From NCBI GenBank assembly GCA_963743275.1, contig CAVUPB010000005.1, positions 434,001 through 498,000 on the forward strand: DNA of 64,000 nt. Direction: 5' to 3'. The position numbers and the translations under genes are program-made. How positions within the stretch are numbered: the stretch's first letter is position 1; every line of letters begins with the position of its first letter. Source of the DNA: JALYLC01 sp963743275 (GTDB taxonomy: Bacteria; Actinomycetota; Thermoleophilia; Gaiellales; JALYLC01). The notes beneath the pieces were generated by a model, which did no database searches, was not told where the DNA came from, and worked only from the letters and a program-made list of their open reading frames with translations. This document shows, piece after piece, positions 15,575-26,231 of this stretch.

Positions 15575-16533
15575 TGCGGCTCGTCGCCGGGAGGCTCGCG
15601 CTCGCGTTCGTCGCGCTCGCGTTCGTGCTGACCTTCAGCTTCTTGCTCGTGCGCGTGGCCGGCGACCCGCGCAGCGATCTCCTGCGCGTCCCGCACGCCT
15701 CCGCGGCGCAGCGCGCGCACCTGATCGAGGCGCGCGGCCTCGACGATTCGCTGCTCGCCCAGTACGGCATCTACGTGCGCAACACGCTGAGCGGCCAGCT
15801 CGAGACGAGCTACCGCTCCAACCGCCCCGTCAGCGACGTGATCGTGGACGCGCTGCCCAACACGCTGATCCTGGCCGTGCCCGCGACGCTGCTCGCGGCC
15901 CTGCTCGGCACGTGGTTCGGCATCGTCGCGGCGCGGCGCCGCGGCAGCGCGCGCGACGGCGCGCTCACCGGCGGAGCGCTCGTGTTCTACGCGATGCCCG
16001 AGCAGTTCCTCGCGATCGCGGTCGTGCTGGTCTTCTCGATCTGGCTCAAGGCGTTCCCGAGCCAGCTCTCGGAAGAGCCCGGGACGACCGCCACCGGCCT
16101 CTCGCACGTCTGGGACGTCACGCAGCACGCCGTCCTGCCCGTGCTCACGCTGACGCTCAGCATCCTCGCCGGCTGGAGCCTGATCATGCGCTCGTCGCTG
16201 ACCGAGGCGCTGCATGCGGACTACATGACGACGGCGCGCGCGATCGGCCTCTCGCCCCGCCGGGCGGTGCTGCGTCACGCCGTGCCGAACGCGCTCCTGC
16301 CCGTGATCGCGCTCACGGCGATGTCGTTCGGCTACGTCGTCGGCGGCATCATCTTCATCGAGTCGGTGTTCTCCTGGCCGGGCGTCGGCCAGCTCACGTA
16401 CGACGCGCTGCTCAACCGCGATCTGCCCGTGCTGCAGGGCGTGTTCCTGGTCTCGAGCGCGGCCGTGATCGTCATGAACCTGCTCGCCGACGTGCTCATC
16501 ATGGCCCTCGACCCGCGCGTGCGCGCGACCTGA
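15571..16533 (+). CDS. Dipeptide/oligopeptide ABC permease, DppB type
   Basis: First membrane subunit of the transporter. N-terminal membrane segment (LALAFVALAFVLTFSFLLV) is followed by the periplasmic-type loop and the core of five segments. The ATPase-coupling loop reads DYMTTARAIGLSPRRAVLRHA followed by PNALLPVIAL, the family EAA signature. Starts in an ATGATG overlapping the previous stop. 320 residues is normal for DppB. Confidence 0.95.
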   Translation: MMRLVAGRLALAFVALAFVLTFSFLLVRVAGDPRSDLLRVPHASAAQRAHLIEARGLDDSLLAQYGIYVRNTLSGQLETSYRSNRPVSDVIVDALPNTLILAVPATLLAALLGTWFGIVAARRRGSARDGALTGGALVFYAMPEQFLAIAVVLVFSIWLKAFPSQLSEEPGTTATGLSHVWDVTQHAVLPVLTLTLSILAGWSLIMRSSLTEALHADYMTTARAIGLSPRRAVLRHAVPNALLPVIALTAMSFGYVVGGIIFIESVFSWPGVGQLTYDALLNRDLPVLQGVFLVSSAAVIVMNLLADVLIMALDPRVRAT

Positions 16534-17483
16534 TGGCGGTCTCGCCCGAGACCGTCGCGCACCTGCTCGGCGCCGAGCGCGGCTCCCTGGCGCGCAGCCT
16601 GGCGGCGGGCGTGCGCAGCGTGCGCGCGATCGGGCGCACGCCGATCGGCGCCTTCGCGCTCGTCACGATCGCGCTCGTCGTGCTGATGGCGGTCTTCGGC
16701 TCGCTGCTCGCACCGCAGGATCCACGCGCGACGGGCAGCTTCGACTTCGCGCACCGCCTCGAGGGCCCGTCGGGCTCGCACTGGTTCGGTACCGACGAGT
16801 CCGGCCGCGACCTGCTCTCGCAATTCCTCGTGGGCGCGCGGATCTCGCTCGTCGTGGGCCTCGTGGCGGGCTTCGCCGCGGCCGTGGCCGGGGCCGCCGC
16901 GGGCATCTGCGCCGGCTACTTCGGAGGCTGGGTCGACCGCGGGCTGCGGTTCCTCGACGACTGGTTCCTGGTGCTCCCCTTCCTGCCGTTCGCGCTGCTC
17001 CTGGCGGCGCTGCTGCAGGACGACACGCAGCGGATCCCGGGCGGGCGGACCGGCGTCATCGTGCTCGTGCTCGCGATCACCGGCTGGGCCGGGACGACGC
17101 GCCTCGTGCGCGCGCAGGTGCGCTCGCTGCGCGAGCGCCCGTTCGTCGAGCGCGCGCGCTCGCAGGGAGCCTCGCACCTCTGGATCATGCGGCGCCACAT
17201 CCTCCCGAACGTGATGCCCGCGGTCTGGGCGAACGCGATGGTGATCGTGGCGCTGGCCGTGCTCGGCGAGGCGGGTCTCTCGTACTTCGGCCTCGGCGAG
17301 CCGGACTCGTTCTCGTGGGGGACGGTGCTCTACAACGGCTTCCAGGCCGGCGCGATCAACCAGCACGCGTGGTGGTACGTGCTCCCGCCGGGCGCCGCGA
17401 TCACGCTCTTCGTGCTCGCGCTGTTCGCGCTCGGCCACGCCATCGGCGAGCTGTCCGGCCCGCGGGCGCAGGAGGGGCCATGA
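16533..17483 (+). CDS. Dipeptide/oligopeptide ABC permease, DppC type
   Basis: Second membrane subunit. An N-terminal segment (IGAFALVTIALVVLMAVFGS) and the DppC-typical stretch HWFGTDESGRDLLSQFLVGA precede the permease core. The coupling loop reads ERARSQGASHLWIMRRHILP then NVMPAVWANA. Its ATG overlaps the DppB stop by one base (TGATG). 316 residues. Confidence 0.95.
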   Translation: MAVSPETVAHLLGAERGSLARSLAAGVRSVRAIGRTPIGAFALVTIALVVLMAVFGSLLAPQDPRATGSFDFAHRLEGPSGSHWFGTDESGRDLLSQFLVGARISLVVGLVAGFAAAVAGAAAGICAGYFGGWVDRGLRFLDDWFLVLPFLPFALLLAALLQDDTQRIPGGRTGVIVLVLAITGWAGTTRLVRAQVRSLRERPFVERARSQGASHLWIMRRHILPNVMPAVWANAMVIVALAVLGEAGLSYFGLGEPDSFSWGTVLYNGFQAGAINQHAWWYVLPPGAAITLFVLALFALGHAIGELSGPRAQEGP

Positions 17484-18489
17484 GCGGCGCCCCGGTCCTG
17501 CGGGTCGACGATCTGCGCGTCGGCTACCGCACGGGCGGCAACGACGTCGAGATCGTCGCGGGCGTCTCGTTCGAGCTGGAGCGCGGCGAGGCGCTCGCGC
17601 TGGCGGGCGAATCGGGCTGCGGCAAGACCACGACCGCGCTCGCGATCGTGCAGATGCAGCCACCGGGCCTGCAGACGCTCTCGGGGACGATCGAGCTCGC
17701 CACGGAGAGCGGCATCGTGCAGGTGCAGCGGCGCACCGAGCGCGGCATGCGCGACCTGCGCTCGACGGAGATCGCGTTCCTCCTCCCGGGCGCCCCGGGC
17801 GCGCTCGATCCGGTGCAGCGCATCGAGCGGCAGATCGGCGAAGCCATCCTCCTGCACGACCCCGCGGCCGGGAAGAGCGAGGTCCGCGCGCGCGTGCACG
17901 AGCTGCTCGAGCGGGTCGGGGTCGGCCCCGAGGGCGCTCGCCGGTTCCCGCACGAGCTCTCCGGCGGCATGTGCCAGCGCGTGCTGATCGCGCTGGCCCT
18001 GGCCTGCGAGCCCAAGGTCGTGATCGCCGACGAGCCGACGGCCGCACTCGACGTGATGACGCAGGCCCAGGTGCTCGCGCTGCTCGGGGAGCTCCGCCGC
18101 GACCTCGGGCTGGCACTGCTGCTGGTCACGCACGACCTCGGCGTGATCGCCGAGACCTGCGACCGCGTCGCGGTCATGTACGCGGGCGGCATCGTCGAGA
18201 GCGGGCCGGTCGACGCGGTCTTCGGCCAGCCCCAGCACCCCTACACGCAGCGCCTGCTGGGCGCCTTCCCACGGGTCGGCGGCGAACGCTCCCTGCCGCC
18301 CGCCATCCCGGGCGCGGAGCCCGATCCCGCCGATCCGCCGCCGGGCTGCCGCTTCCACCCCCGCTGTCATCTCGCGCGCGAGGTCTGCGCGAGCGGCGAG
18401 ATGGAGCTGCGCAGCGTGGGCGACGAGCACGACTCGGCGTGCCTGTTCGCGCCGCTGACGCCGGCGCCGGCCGGAGTGGTGGCGCTGCG

Positions 18490-18493
<4 letters not shown>
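17480..18493 (+). CDS. Oligopeptide ABC ATPase, DppD type
   Basis: First nucleotide-binding subunit, 337 residues. Walker A is GESGCGKTT, the signature is LSGGMCQRVLIALALA, Walker B VVIADEPTAALD, and the switch His is in LLVTHDLG. The C-terminal oligopeptide/dipeptide domain has the Cys-rich GCRFHPRCHLAREVC, expected to bind an iron-sulfur cluster in this family. The signature Q-loop region around LLPGAPGALDP differs from the usual FQDP. Start overlaps the previous stop (ATGA) after GGAGGGG. Confidence 0.95.
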
Positions 18494-19473
<980 letters not shown>

Positions 19474-19476
19474 CAC

Positions 19477-20283
19477 GTGCCCCACCTCCGCTATGAACAG
19501 CACACGTGGCCCGAGCTGGCCGAGCTCGCCGCGCGCGACGACGTCGTCGTCGTGATCCCGACGGCGACGCTCGAGGACCATGGCCACCACCTGCCGGTCG
19601 ACACCGACGTGCGCCTGATCGAGGAGGTCGCGCGCGGGGCCTGCGAGCGCGTCAACGCCGAGGGCGGCACTGCGCTCCTGTTCCCGACCGCGGTGCACGG
19701 CTACACCCCGCACCACCTCCACTTCCCGGGCACCGTCACGCTGCGCTGGAACGTCTTCGTGGAGTACCTGCTCGACCTCGGCCGCTCGCTCTGCCGGCAC
19801 GGCTTCGACCGCATCCTCATGGTCAACGGCCACGGCTCCAACCAGCCCCTCGTCGACATCGCGGCACGCCTCGTCAACGTCGACCACCCCGCCGCGATCT
19901 GCGCGTCGTGCTGGTACCTCGTCACGCCCGAGTCGAAGGCGCTGCTCGACGAGCTGCGCGAGTCGGGCCGCGGCGGCATGGCGCACGCGTGCGAGCTCGA
20001 GACGTCGCTCTACCTCGCGATCGAGCCAGGGCTCGTGCAGATGCAGAAGGCCGTCAAGGAGATCCCGCCGCAGACGGAGTTCATGTGGATGGACTGGAGC
20101 GACGGCCCGCTCTCCTACATGCCGCACTGGAGCGCGCTCTCGCAGTCGGGCGTGACCGGCGACGCGACCCTCGCGACGGCCGAGAAGGGCAGCCGCTGGC
20201 TCGCGCGCGCGCAGGACGAGATCGCCGGCTTCATCTGCGCGGTGCGCGACCGCCCGCACCCGCTGCCGGTCGACCACCACTGA
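19477..20283 (+). CDS. Creatininase family amidohydrolase
   Basis: 268 residues with metal-site motifs of creatinine amidohydrolase: TLEDHGHHLPVDTDVRLI, MVNGHGSNQPLV and HACELETSLYL. Members hydrolyse cyclic or linear amides such as creatinine, or act in cofactor pathways. The GTG start is 3 nt after the transporter's last gene and follows GAGGAG. Sitting at the end of a peptide-type ABC operon, it likely acts on the imported compound; this is inferred from context. Confidence 0.92.
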   Translation: MPHLRYEQHTWPELAELAARDDVVVVIPTATLEDHGHHLPVDTDVRLIEEVARGACERVNAEGGTALLFPTAVHGYTPHHLHFPGTVTLRWNVFVEYLLDLGRSLCRHGFDRILMVNGHGSNQPLVDIAARLVNVDHPAAICASCWYLVTPESKALLDELRESGRGGMAHACELETSLYLAIEPGLVQMQKAVKEIPPQTEFMWMDWSDGPLSYMPHWSALSQSGVTGDATLATAEKGSRWLARAQDEIAGFICAVRDRPHPLPVDHH

Positions 20284-20284
20284 C

Positions 20285-20386
20285 GCAAGATCGGGGTCAG
20301 ACCCCGATCTTGCGGACCGCAACGTTGGGGTCAGACCCCGATCTTGCGGACCCGTGCACGATTGGGGTCTGGCCCCAATCGTGCAC
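20285..20386. repeat. Cluster of three GGGGTCAGACCCC palindromes
   Basis: Directly after the creatininase stop. The first is a perfect 14+1+14 palindrome (20285-20313, arms GCAAGATCGGGGTC). The second (about 20325-20350) is less symmetric. The third (20354-20386) has arms GTGCACGATTGGGG. Related palindromes occur at 29487-29746, 41419-41447 and 42345-42398. They look like REP-type elements; they could also end transcription of the transporter operon. Confidence 0.8.
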
Positions 20387-20402
20387 CACTAGTGTGAGAC
20401 GC

Positions 20403-22232
20403 ATGAGTCTCCCTGCGGCCATTGCGCTGCCGCGGCCGCCTGCCGCTGCGCTTGCCCGGATCGCCTGGCTGGCGCTGCCCGCGATCGCCACGCTCGCGCT
20501 CGCCGCGCAGGACGGCGGGTCGCAGACCGGCGACTGGATGCCGTGGGCGCTCGTCGCGGTGATCGCCGCCGGCGGCATGCTCGCGTTCGACGTCATGCGC
20601 CTGCGCCGCGGGCTCGGGCTGGCGGCGCTCGGGTGCTTCGGCGGCCTCGCGCTGTGGAGCGCGCTCTCGGTCACCTGGGCCTGGCTGCCCGGCGATGCGG
20701 CCACCGAGGCCTCGCGCACGCTCTTCTACGCGGCCGCGTTCGCGATCGTGCTGATCGCCGTGCGCACGCAGCGCGACGCCGCGACGATGGTGGGGCTGAT
20801 CGCCGGCGCCACCGGGCTCGTCACGCTCTACGGCTGCCTGCGGCTCGCCCAGGACGCGCCCGACTCGATGATGATCTACGGCCGGCTGGGCTGGCCCACC
20901 GGCTACCCGAACACCTCCGCGGCGCTCGGCGTGCTCGGGTTCTGGAGCCTCGTCGGAGTCGGTTCGGAGCGTGCGCTCCTGTGGCCCGTGCGCGCGCTCG
21001 CGCTCGCCGCGGCCGTGCCCGCGCTCGGCTTCGCCGTGCTCACGCAGAGCCGCGGCGCGGCCGTCACGCTGATCCTGATCTCGCCCTTCGCGATCGCGCT
21101 CGTGCGCGAGCGCCTGCGTCTGACCGCGTTCCTCGCGGTCGCGCTGGCCGGGCTCGTGCCCGCGCTCCCGGCGCTGCGCACGGCCGTCGACGCGGGCACC
21201 GCCTCGGCCGCGGGCACGGCCGCGAGCCGTCTCCTGCTCGGCGGCGTGCTCGTCGCCGTCCTCGCGGCCGCGATCGCGATCGCCGACCAGCGCATCTCGC
21301 TCTCACCCGCACGGCGGCGCCGGATCGGGCGCGCCGCAGCGGTCGCGACCGGCCTCGGGGCCGTCCTGCTGGCGGCGGTCGCACTCCAGCAGCACGCGCC
21401 GAGCCGGATCGGCAACGCGTGGGACTCGTTCACGCGCGTGGACGCGACGAGCACGTCCGGGCCGCACCTGCTCTCGGTCGACTCGAACCGCTGGGACTTC
21501 TGGAAGGTGGCCGCGTCCGACCTCGGAGCACGGCCCCTGACCGGCTACGGAGCGGGCAGCTTCGGCGCGACCTACCTCCGCCGCGGCCACAGCAGCGAGA
21601 CGCCGGCCCAGGCGCACGGGCAGTTGCAGGAGCTCGCCTCGACGCTCGGCCTGCCCGGCCTGCTGCTCGGCTGCGGGGTCGGAGCGATCGGCCTCGCCGG
21701 CCTGCTGAGGCGCCGCCGCGGAGCGTCGCCCGCGCTCGCCGGGGCGGCCGTCGGGACGGCGTGCGTACTGGCCCACTCGCAGGTCGACTGGCACTGGCAG
21801 GTGCCGGCCGTCGCGCTGCCCGTGGTCGCGCTGGTCGCATGCGGCGCCGCGCTGCACCCGATGGGCCTCCCGCTCTCGCGGCGTACCGCCCGCATCGGCG
21901 GCGGCGTCGTGCTCGCCGCCGCGCTGCTGTGGGTCCTCCCGGGCTTCGCGTCCGAGCGCCTGATCGAGCGCGCGGTCGACAACGACGACCCCGCGGCCGC
22001 CCGCCTCGCAGCGACGCTCTCGCCGTTCGACCCCGCTCCCCTGCGCCTCGCCGCGCACCTCGAGCAGCCGGCGCGCGGCCTCGGCGACGCGCTCGCCGCG
22101 ACGCGCCGCGGCCCCCAGGAGTGGAGCTCGTGGGCGCTCGTCGCGCAACTCGCCGGCAACGACCGGGCGCTCGTCGCGCAGGCGTGCGCGCGGGCCCGCA
22201 GCGAAAACCCCCGACTCGAGGCGTGCCCCTGA
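20403..22232 (+). CDS. O-antigen ligase/polymerase-like membrane protein
   Basis: 609 residues, about a dozen membrane segments with the Wzy_C/O-antigen-ligase pattern: YGRLGWPTGYPNTSAALGV in the middle and PLTGYGAGSFGATYLRR then QAHGQLQELASTLGLPG in the large outer loop. A helical C-terminal tail (RAVDNDDPAAARLAATLSP) looks TPR-like. It would polymerise or attach a lipid-linked glycan at the outer face. First gene of a run of overlapping genes. A second such protein lies at 51291-52691. Confidence 0.85.
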   Translation: MSLPAAIALPRPPAAALARIAWLALPAIATLALAAQDGGSQTGDWMPWALVAVIAAGGMLAFDVMRLRRGLGLAALGCFGGLALWSALSVTWAWLPGDAATEASRTLFYAAAFAIVLIAVRTQRDAATMVGLIAGATGLVTLYGCLRLAQDAPDSMMIYGRLGWPTGYPNTSAALGVLGFWSLVGVGSERALLWPVRALALAAAVPALGFAVLTQSRGAAVTLILISPFAIALVRERLRLTAFLAVALAGLVPALPALRTAVDAGTASAAGTAASRLLLGGVLVAVLAAAIAIADQRISLSPARRRRIGRAAAVATGLGAVLLAAVALQQHAPSRIGNAWDSFTRVDATSTSGPHLLSVDSNRWDFWKVAASDLGARPLTGYGAGSFGATYLRRGHSSETPAQAHGQLQELASTLGLPGLLLGCGVGAIGLAGLLRRRRGASPALAGAAVGTACVLAHSQVDWHWQVPAVALPVVALVACGAALHPMGLPLSRRTARIGGGVVLAAALLWVLPGFASERLIERAVDNDDPAAARLAATLSPFDPAPLRLAAHLEQPARGLGDALAATRRGPQEWSSWALVAQLAGNDRALVAQACARARSENPRLEACP

Positions 22233-23053
22233 TGAACGCCATGACCATGACCAGCGCGCGCAACGCGACGACGCCCCGCGTCTTCGAGCACGACCTGCCC
22301 GCCGAGCTCTTCTCGTCGGACGCCCTGGACGAGATCTGCCGCGCGGCGAATGCGCGCGGCCAGCTGGCCGTGCAGGTGCCCGACGCCTCGCGCGAGCGTC
22401 TCGGCCAGCGGCCCGTGATGACCGAGCCGCGCTACCCGATCCTGCAGGACGCGCTCGAGCGGCCCGTGCACTACCGCATCTTCAACACCGCGGTCTGGGG
22501 CCCGCGCAGCCACGCCGAGTGCCGCGCGCGGCTGCAGGAGCTGGCCGGGCCGCACGCCAGCCTGGGCGACATCCCGCGCGAGACGGTCGTGCGCGTGTTC
22601 TCGCCGCACGCCCTCGTCGCGCTCCACGGCGACCCCGACGCCAAGCTCGTCGCGGGCATCGGCGGGACGACGGTGTGGCACGTGCGACCCGTGCACGCGA
22701 TGGATCAGCGCCAGCACGAGAACCTGCTGCGCGGCGAGTTCTTCCTGCCGTTCGCGGAGCACCCCGAGGAGCAGGCGCTGCGGCTCGACCCGGGCGGCGC
22801 GACGTTCGTGCCCGCGCGCTGGGCGCACTGGCTCGACCACCCCTGCGACGAGGCCAGCGTCACGTTCGACGTCGGCTTCTACACGCGCAACGACCTGCGC
22901 GATCGCAAGGTCTACGACGTCAACTGGCTGCTGCGCAAGGCGCGCCTCGCACCGGGCGGCCCGGGAGGGCGCAGCGACCGCGCGAAGTGCCTCGCGTTCG
23001 ACGCGATCAGCACCGTCACGCGGCGCGGCCTGCAGTACCGGGGGCACGTGTGA
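22232..23053 (+). CDS. JmjC/cupin-like protein A
   Basis: 273 residues. ALVALHGDPDAKLVAGIGGT supplies an H-x-D pair and FVPARWAHWLDHP a distal His, the spacing seen in JmjC/cupin-fold Fe(II)/2-oxoglutarate enzymes. RKVYDVNWLLRKARLAPGG near the end is nearly repeated in the paralogue at 24252-25031. Start overlaps the ligase stop (TGATG) and its own end overlaps the ATP-grasp gene. It probably modifies a glycan or a glycan-linked residue by hydroxylation; this is inference from fold-like motifs and context. Confidence 0.6.
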   Translation: MNAMTMTSARNATTPRVFEHDLPAELFSSDALDEICRAANARGQLAVQVPDASRERLGQRPVMTEPRYPILQDALERPVHYRIFNTAVWGPRSHAECRARLQELAGPHASLGDIPRETVVRVFSPHALVALHGDPDAKLVAGIGGTTVWHVRPVHAMDQRQHENLLRGEFFLPFAEHPEEQALRLDPGGATFVPARWAHWLDHPCDEASVTFDVGFYTRNDLRDRKVYDVNWLLRKARLAPGGPGGRSDRAKCLAFDAISTVTRRGLQYRGHV

Positions 23054-24255
23054 GCGCAGCGCCCGGGCGCGTGCTCGTGCTCGACGGGGATACGCGCGCC
23101 GGCCTCGAGATGGCCCGCCGGCTGCACCGCCTCGGCGAGCGCGTGGTCATCGCCTCGTCGGACGCGCGCGCGAGCGGCATGCGCACGCGGGCGGCCGAGG
23201 CTCAGGTCGCCCTGCCCGATCCGCGCACGGCCTTCGACGCGTACGCGGACGCGATCGTCGCGGCGCTCGCGCCGGGCGACGTCGCGATGTGCAGCGGCGA
23301 GCGCGCGCTCGAGGCGCTGCGCGCGCGGCGCGACGCGATCGCCGCCCGCGGCGCGATCGCCGCGATCGCGTCGGAAGCGGCCCTCACGCTCGCCGGATCG
23401 AAGGAGCTGACGCTCGAGCGCGCCGCGGCGATCGGCATCGGCTGCCCGTTGTCGCTCGGCGTGTCGACGCCCGAGGAGGTGCTCGCGGGAGCGGGAGAGC
23501 TCGGCTATCCGCTCGTCGTCAAGCCGCTCGCCTCGTGGCGCGCCCTGCCGGGCGGCGGCGGCGAGACCGTGGCGCCGATGCTGGCCTATGACCGCGCCGG
23601 GCTCGAGGCGGTCGCGCGCCATCTCGTGCGGCCGGGCGCGCCGGCGCTGCTGCAGCAGGTCGCGACGGGCGTGCGCGAGACCCACAAGTTCCTGCGCCAG
23701 GACGGCCGTACGATCGCGCGTCTCGTCATGGTCGCGGAGCGCTGCTGGCCGCCGCTCGGTGGCTCCTCGGTCATGCGCGTCACGGTCGAGCCGCCCGCGG
23801 ACTCCCACGCGCTCGCACTCGCGCTCGTCGAGGACGTCGGGCTGGAGGGCGCCTGCGAGGTCGAGTTCCGCCGCGATGCCGCCGGGCGCCCGCTGCTCAT
23901 GGAGATCAACGCCCGCATCTCGCAGTCGGTGGCGCTCGCGCACCGCGCGGGCGTCGAGCTCGCTCACCTGCAGCTGCGCTGGGCGCGCGGCGAGCAGCTC
24001 GAGCCGGTCGCCGACTATCGCCGGGACGTCCGTCTCGGCTGGCCCGCCGGAGAGGCGCGGCTGCTCGCGTGCGGGCTGATCGGGCGGCTCGACCCGCGCC
24101 CGAGCCCGCTCGGCGAGCTGCGCGACGTGGCGCGCGACTACGGCCTCCGCCACGCGGGACTGGAGGGGCTCGATCGCCGCGACCTCGCTCCGACGGCCGC
24201 GGCGATGGCGTTCACGCTGCGCAGCGCGACCGGCTGGCTGCGCCGTTCGCGCTAG
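23050..24255 (+). CDS. ATP-grasp carboxylate ligase
   Basis: 401 residues of the carbamoyl-phosphate-synthetase-like ATP-grasp fold: an N-terminal Rossmann part (RVLVLDGDTRAGLEMARRL), YPLVVKPLASWR for the ATP-binding Lys, and ACEVEFRRDAAG then PLLMEINARISQS for the metal-binding Glu/Asn. Such enzymes join a carboxylate to an amine or thiol. The GTG at 23050 overlaps the preceding stop. Flanked by two JmjC-like genes and a GNAT gene, it likely decorates a polysaccharide or its precursor with an amino acid. A relative stands at 48595-49776. Confidence 0.85.
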   Translation: MSAAPGRVLVLDGDTRAGLEMARRLHRLGERVVIASSDARASGMRTRAAEAQVALPDPRTAFDAYADAIVAALAPGDVAMCSGERALEALRARRDAIAARGAIAAIASEAALTLAGSKELTLERAAAIGIGCPLSLGVSTPEEVLAGAGELGYPLVVKPLASWRALPGGGGETVAPMLAYDRAGLEAVARHLVRPGAPALLQQVATGVRETHKFLRQDGRTIARLVMVAERCWPPLGGSSVMRVTVEPPADSHALALALVEDVGLEGACEVEFRRDAAGRPLLMEINARISQSVALAHRAGVELAHLQLRWARGEQLEPVADYRRDVRLGWPAGEARLLACGLIGRLDPRPSPLGELRDVARDYGLRHAGLEGLDRRDLAPTAAAMAFTLRSATGWLRRSR

Positions 24256-25031
24256 GAGCGGTGCGCGCGGCCCTTGCCGGTGGCCGTGCCGATGAGGTCG
24301 AAGAACTTGACCTTGACGGCGTCGCGCGGGCCGCCCGGCGGCTTCGGCGCGATCTTCGCGCGGCGCAGCAGCCAGTTGACGTCGTAGACCTTGCGCTCGC
24401 GGATCGTCTCGGGCGTCCAGTAGGAGAGCTCGAACGAGACTGCGGGCTCCGGGCCCGGGTGCTCGAGCCAGTGCGGCCAGCGCGGCGGTGCGGCGCACGC
24501 GTCGCCGACGGCGAGGTCGAACGTCTGCACCGGTGCCAGCTCGCGCCAGCTCAGGAACATGCCGCCGCGCATGAGCGACTCGATCTCGATCGGCGAGAGG
24601 TTCGAGGGCGGGCCGAAGTGCCAGAGCGTGCGGCCGCCCACGCCGCAGTTGACCTGCGTGTTGCCGTCGCCGTGGAGCGCCGCCGGCGCATCGGCCGAGA
24701 ACACGCGGATGACGATGTTCGGGCTGTGGATCGCCGTCTCGCGCTCGTGCCCGCGCACGAGCTCGAGCACGCCCTTGCTGGCCTCGGCATACTCCGGCGC
24801 CCACTCCTCGAGGTTGTCGAAGTGGGCGTGCAGGCCCCGCCGGGCGAGGTCGTCCGGGAGCGAGCCCTCGAGCTTCGTGTAGGTCGCGTCCTGGCCCTGG
24901 CGCACCTTGTCGCTGTCGGCCAGCTGGACGACGAAGCGCCCCTCGGGCGCGCGCTTGACGAGGTCGTCGAGGCGGTCGAGCGCGAAGAGGTCGGGGTCGA
25001 GCGCGTGCTTGAAGCCGAACGGTGCGTCCAT
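24252..25031 (-). CDS. JmjC/cupin-like protein B
   Basis: Paralogue of the protein at 22232-23053, 259 residues, on the opposite strand. Shared text includes AALHGDGNTQVNCGVGGRTL (H-x-D), APPRWPHWLEHPG (distal His) and RKVYDVNWLLRRAKIAPKPP. Its stop shares a CTAG with the ATP-grasp stop. It lies 9 nt downstream of the GNAT gene on the same strand, so both are probably one transcript. Confidence 0.6.
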   Translation of the reverse strand: MDAPFGFKHALDPDLFALDRLDDLVKRAPEGRFVVQLADSDKVRQGQDATYTKLEGSLPDDLARRGLHAHFDNLEEWAPEYAEASKGVLELVRGHERETAIHSPNIVIRVFSADAPAALHGDGNTQVNCGVGGRTLWHFGPPSNLSPIEIESLMRGGMFLSWRELAPVQTFDLAVGDACAAPPRWPHWLEHPGPEPAVSFELSYWTPETIRERKVYDVNWLLRRAKIAPKPPGGPRDAVKVKFFDLIGTATGKGRAHRS

Positions 25032-25040
25032 GGGAGCCTC

Positions 25041-26189
25041 TCAGGAAGTTTCGACACGACGGCGCGGGCGGAGCGCGCCGGACAGGTACAGGCGGTGCAG
25101 GCGCTCGTTGCGCTTGAGGCGCTTGCGCACTGCGATTGCGAGTTGTGCGCGCTTGACGTACGCGCTGCCGACCACGCCCTGGGCGAGCCCGAAGCCCTGG
25201 TAGAGCGGCTCGAAGCGGTCGGCGAGGTCGCGCTTGAACTGCTCGGCGCCGCCCAGGTACTCGACGCGGCGGGCACCGCGCTCCGAGGCTGCCGCGAAGC
25301 TGCGGCGCAGGGCGACGAGGCCCGGCCCGTAGCGCGACAGCCCGGCGTCGAAGGCGTTGCGGTGCAGGTAGATCGCGTCGCCGATCGCAAACCAGGAGTG
25401 GAACGCGATCGGGCGGCCGTCGAGGCGGAGCGTGAGCATCGCGAAGCGCCCCTGATCGGCCAGCCGGGGCAGCGCGACCTCCTGGAAGCGCCGGCCCTCG
25501 GGCAGCCCGAACGTCGAGCCGTCGGGGCGGCCCTGCCAGCGCAGGCGGTGGAGGTCGAAGGCCGCCGGCAGGTCCTGGCGCACCGTCTCGCCGTCGGTCG
25601 CGAGCGAGGTCTCGAGGACGCCGAGCTCGCCGAGCTGGCGCTCGCGGCGGCGGTCCTGATTGCGGCGGTTCGAGCTCGTGTGACGCGTGTAGGCGTCTTC
25701 CCAGCCGTCGGGCATCTCGGTCACGGGCGACTCGACGCGCTCGATCACGCGCATGTCGCCGCCGGCGGCCTCGGCGAGGACGCTGCCCGCGGGGAGGCCG
25801 AAGACATCGACGGCATCGGCGCCGGACGCCGGCAGCGCGCCGAGCAGCATGCGCGCCGTGGCGGGCGACTCGCCCGGCGCGAGCACGATGTCGGCGAGCG
25901 CCGATTCGTGCGCCCCGGCGAACTCCGCGATGCGCGCGCGTCCGTGCCGGCGGACGACGAACGGCGCAAAGCCGACCATCTCGCCGCCGCGCTCGGCGAC
26001 GAGCAGATGGGGCTCGTGGCCGAACGACGACTCGAGCAGCCACGCGCCGACCCAGGCGGAGAGCAGATACGGGCTCGGCCGGGGCATGGCCTCGACGAGG
26101 GAGTCCCACGGGTCCGCGAGATCCGCGAACGCCGTGGTGGCGTCGCTCAGGACGCGGACGGAGAGGAGGGCAGCAGTCTGGGGAACCAT
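25041..26189 (-). CDS. GNAT/FemAB-like acyltransferase (BioF2-type)
   Basis: 382 residues with the double-GNAT build of polysaccharide-locus acyltransferases. TRHTSSNRRNQDRRRERQLG is the basic linker typical of BioF2-like/CelD proteins, and PIAFHSWFAIGDAIYLHRNA is the second acetyltransferase core. It would add an acyl or aminoacyl group to a glycan. Starts 42 nt from the divergent deacetylase gene. Confidence 0.82.
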   Translation of the reverse strand: MVPQTAALLSVRVLSDATTAFADLADPWDSLVEAMPRPSPYLLSAWVGAWLLESSFGHEPHLLVAERGGEMVGFAPFVVRRHGRARIAEFAGAHESALADIVLAPGESPATARMLLGALPASGADAVDVFGLPAGSVLAEAAGGDMRVIERVESPVTEMPDGWEDAYTRHTSSNRRNQDRRRERQLGELGVLETSLATDGETVRQDLPAAFDLHRLRWQGRPDGSTFGLPEGRRFQEVALPRLADQGRFAMLTLRLDGRPIAFHSWFAIGDAIYLHRNAFDAGLSRYGPGLVALRRSFAAASERGARRVEYLGGAEQFKRDLADRFEPLYQGFGLAQGVVGSAYVKRAQLAIAVRKRLKRNERLHRLYLSGALRPRRRVETS

Positions 26190-26231
26190 CGAGTCTCAAC
26201 GTAGTGCGGTTCTCGACCAGAATGGGATGCG

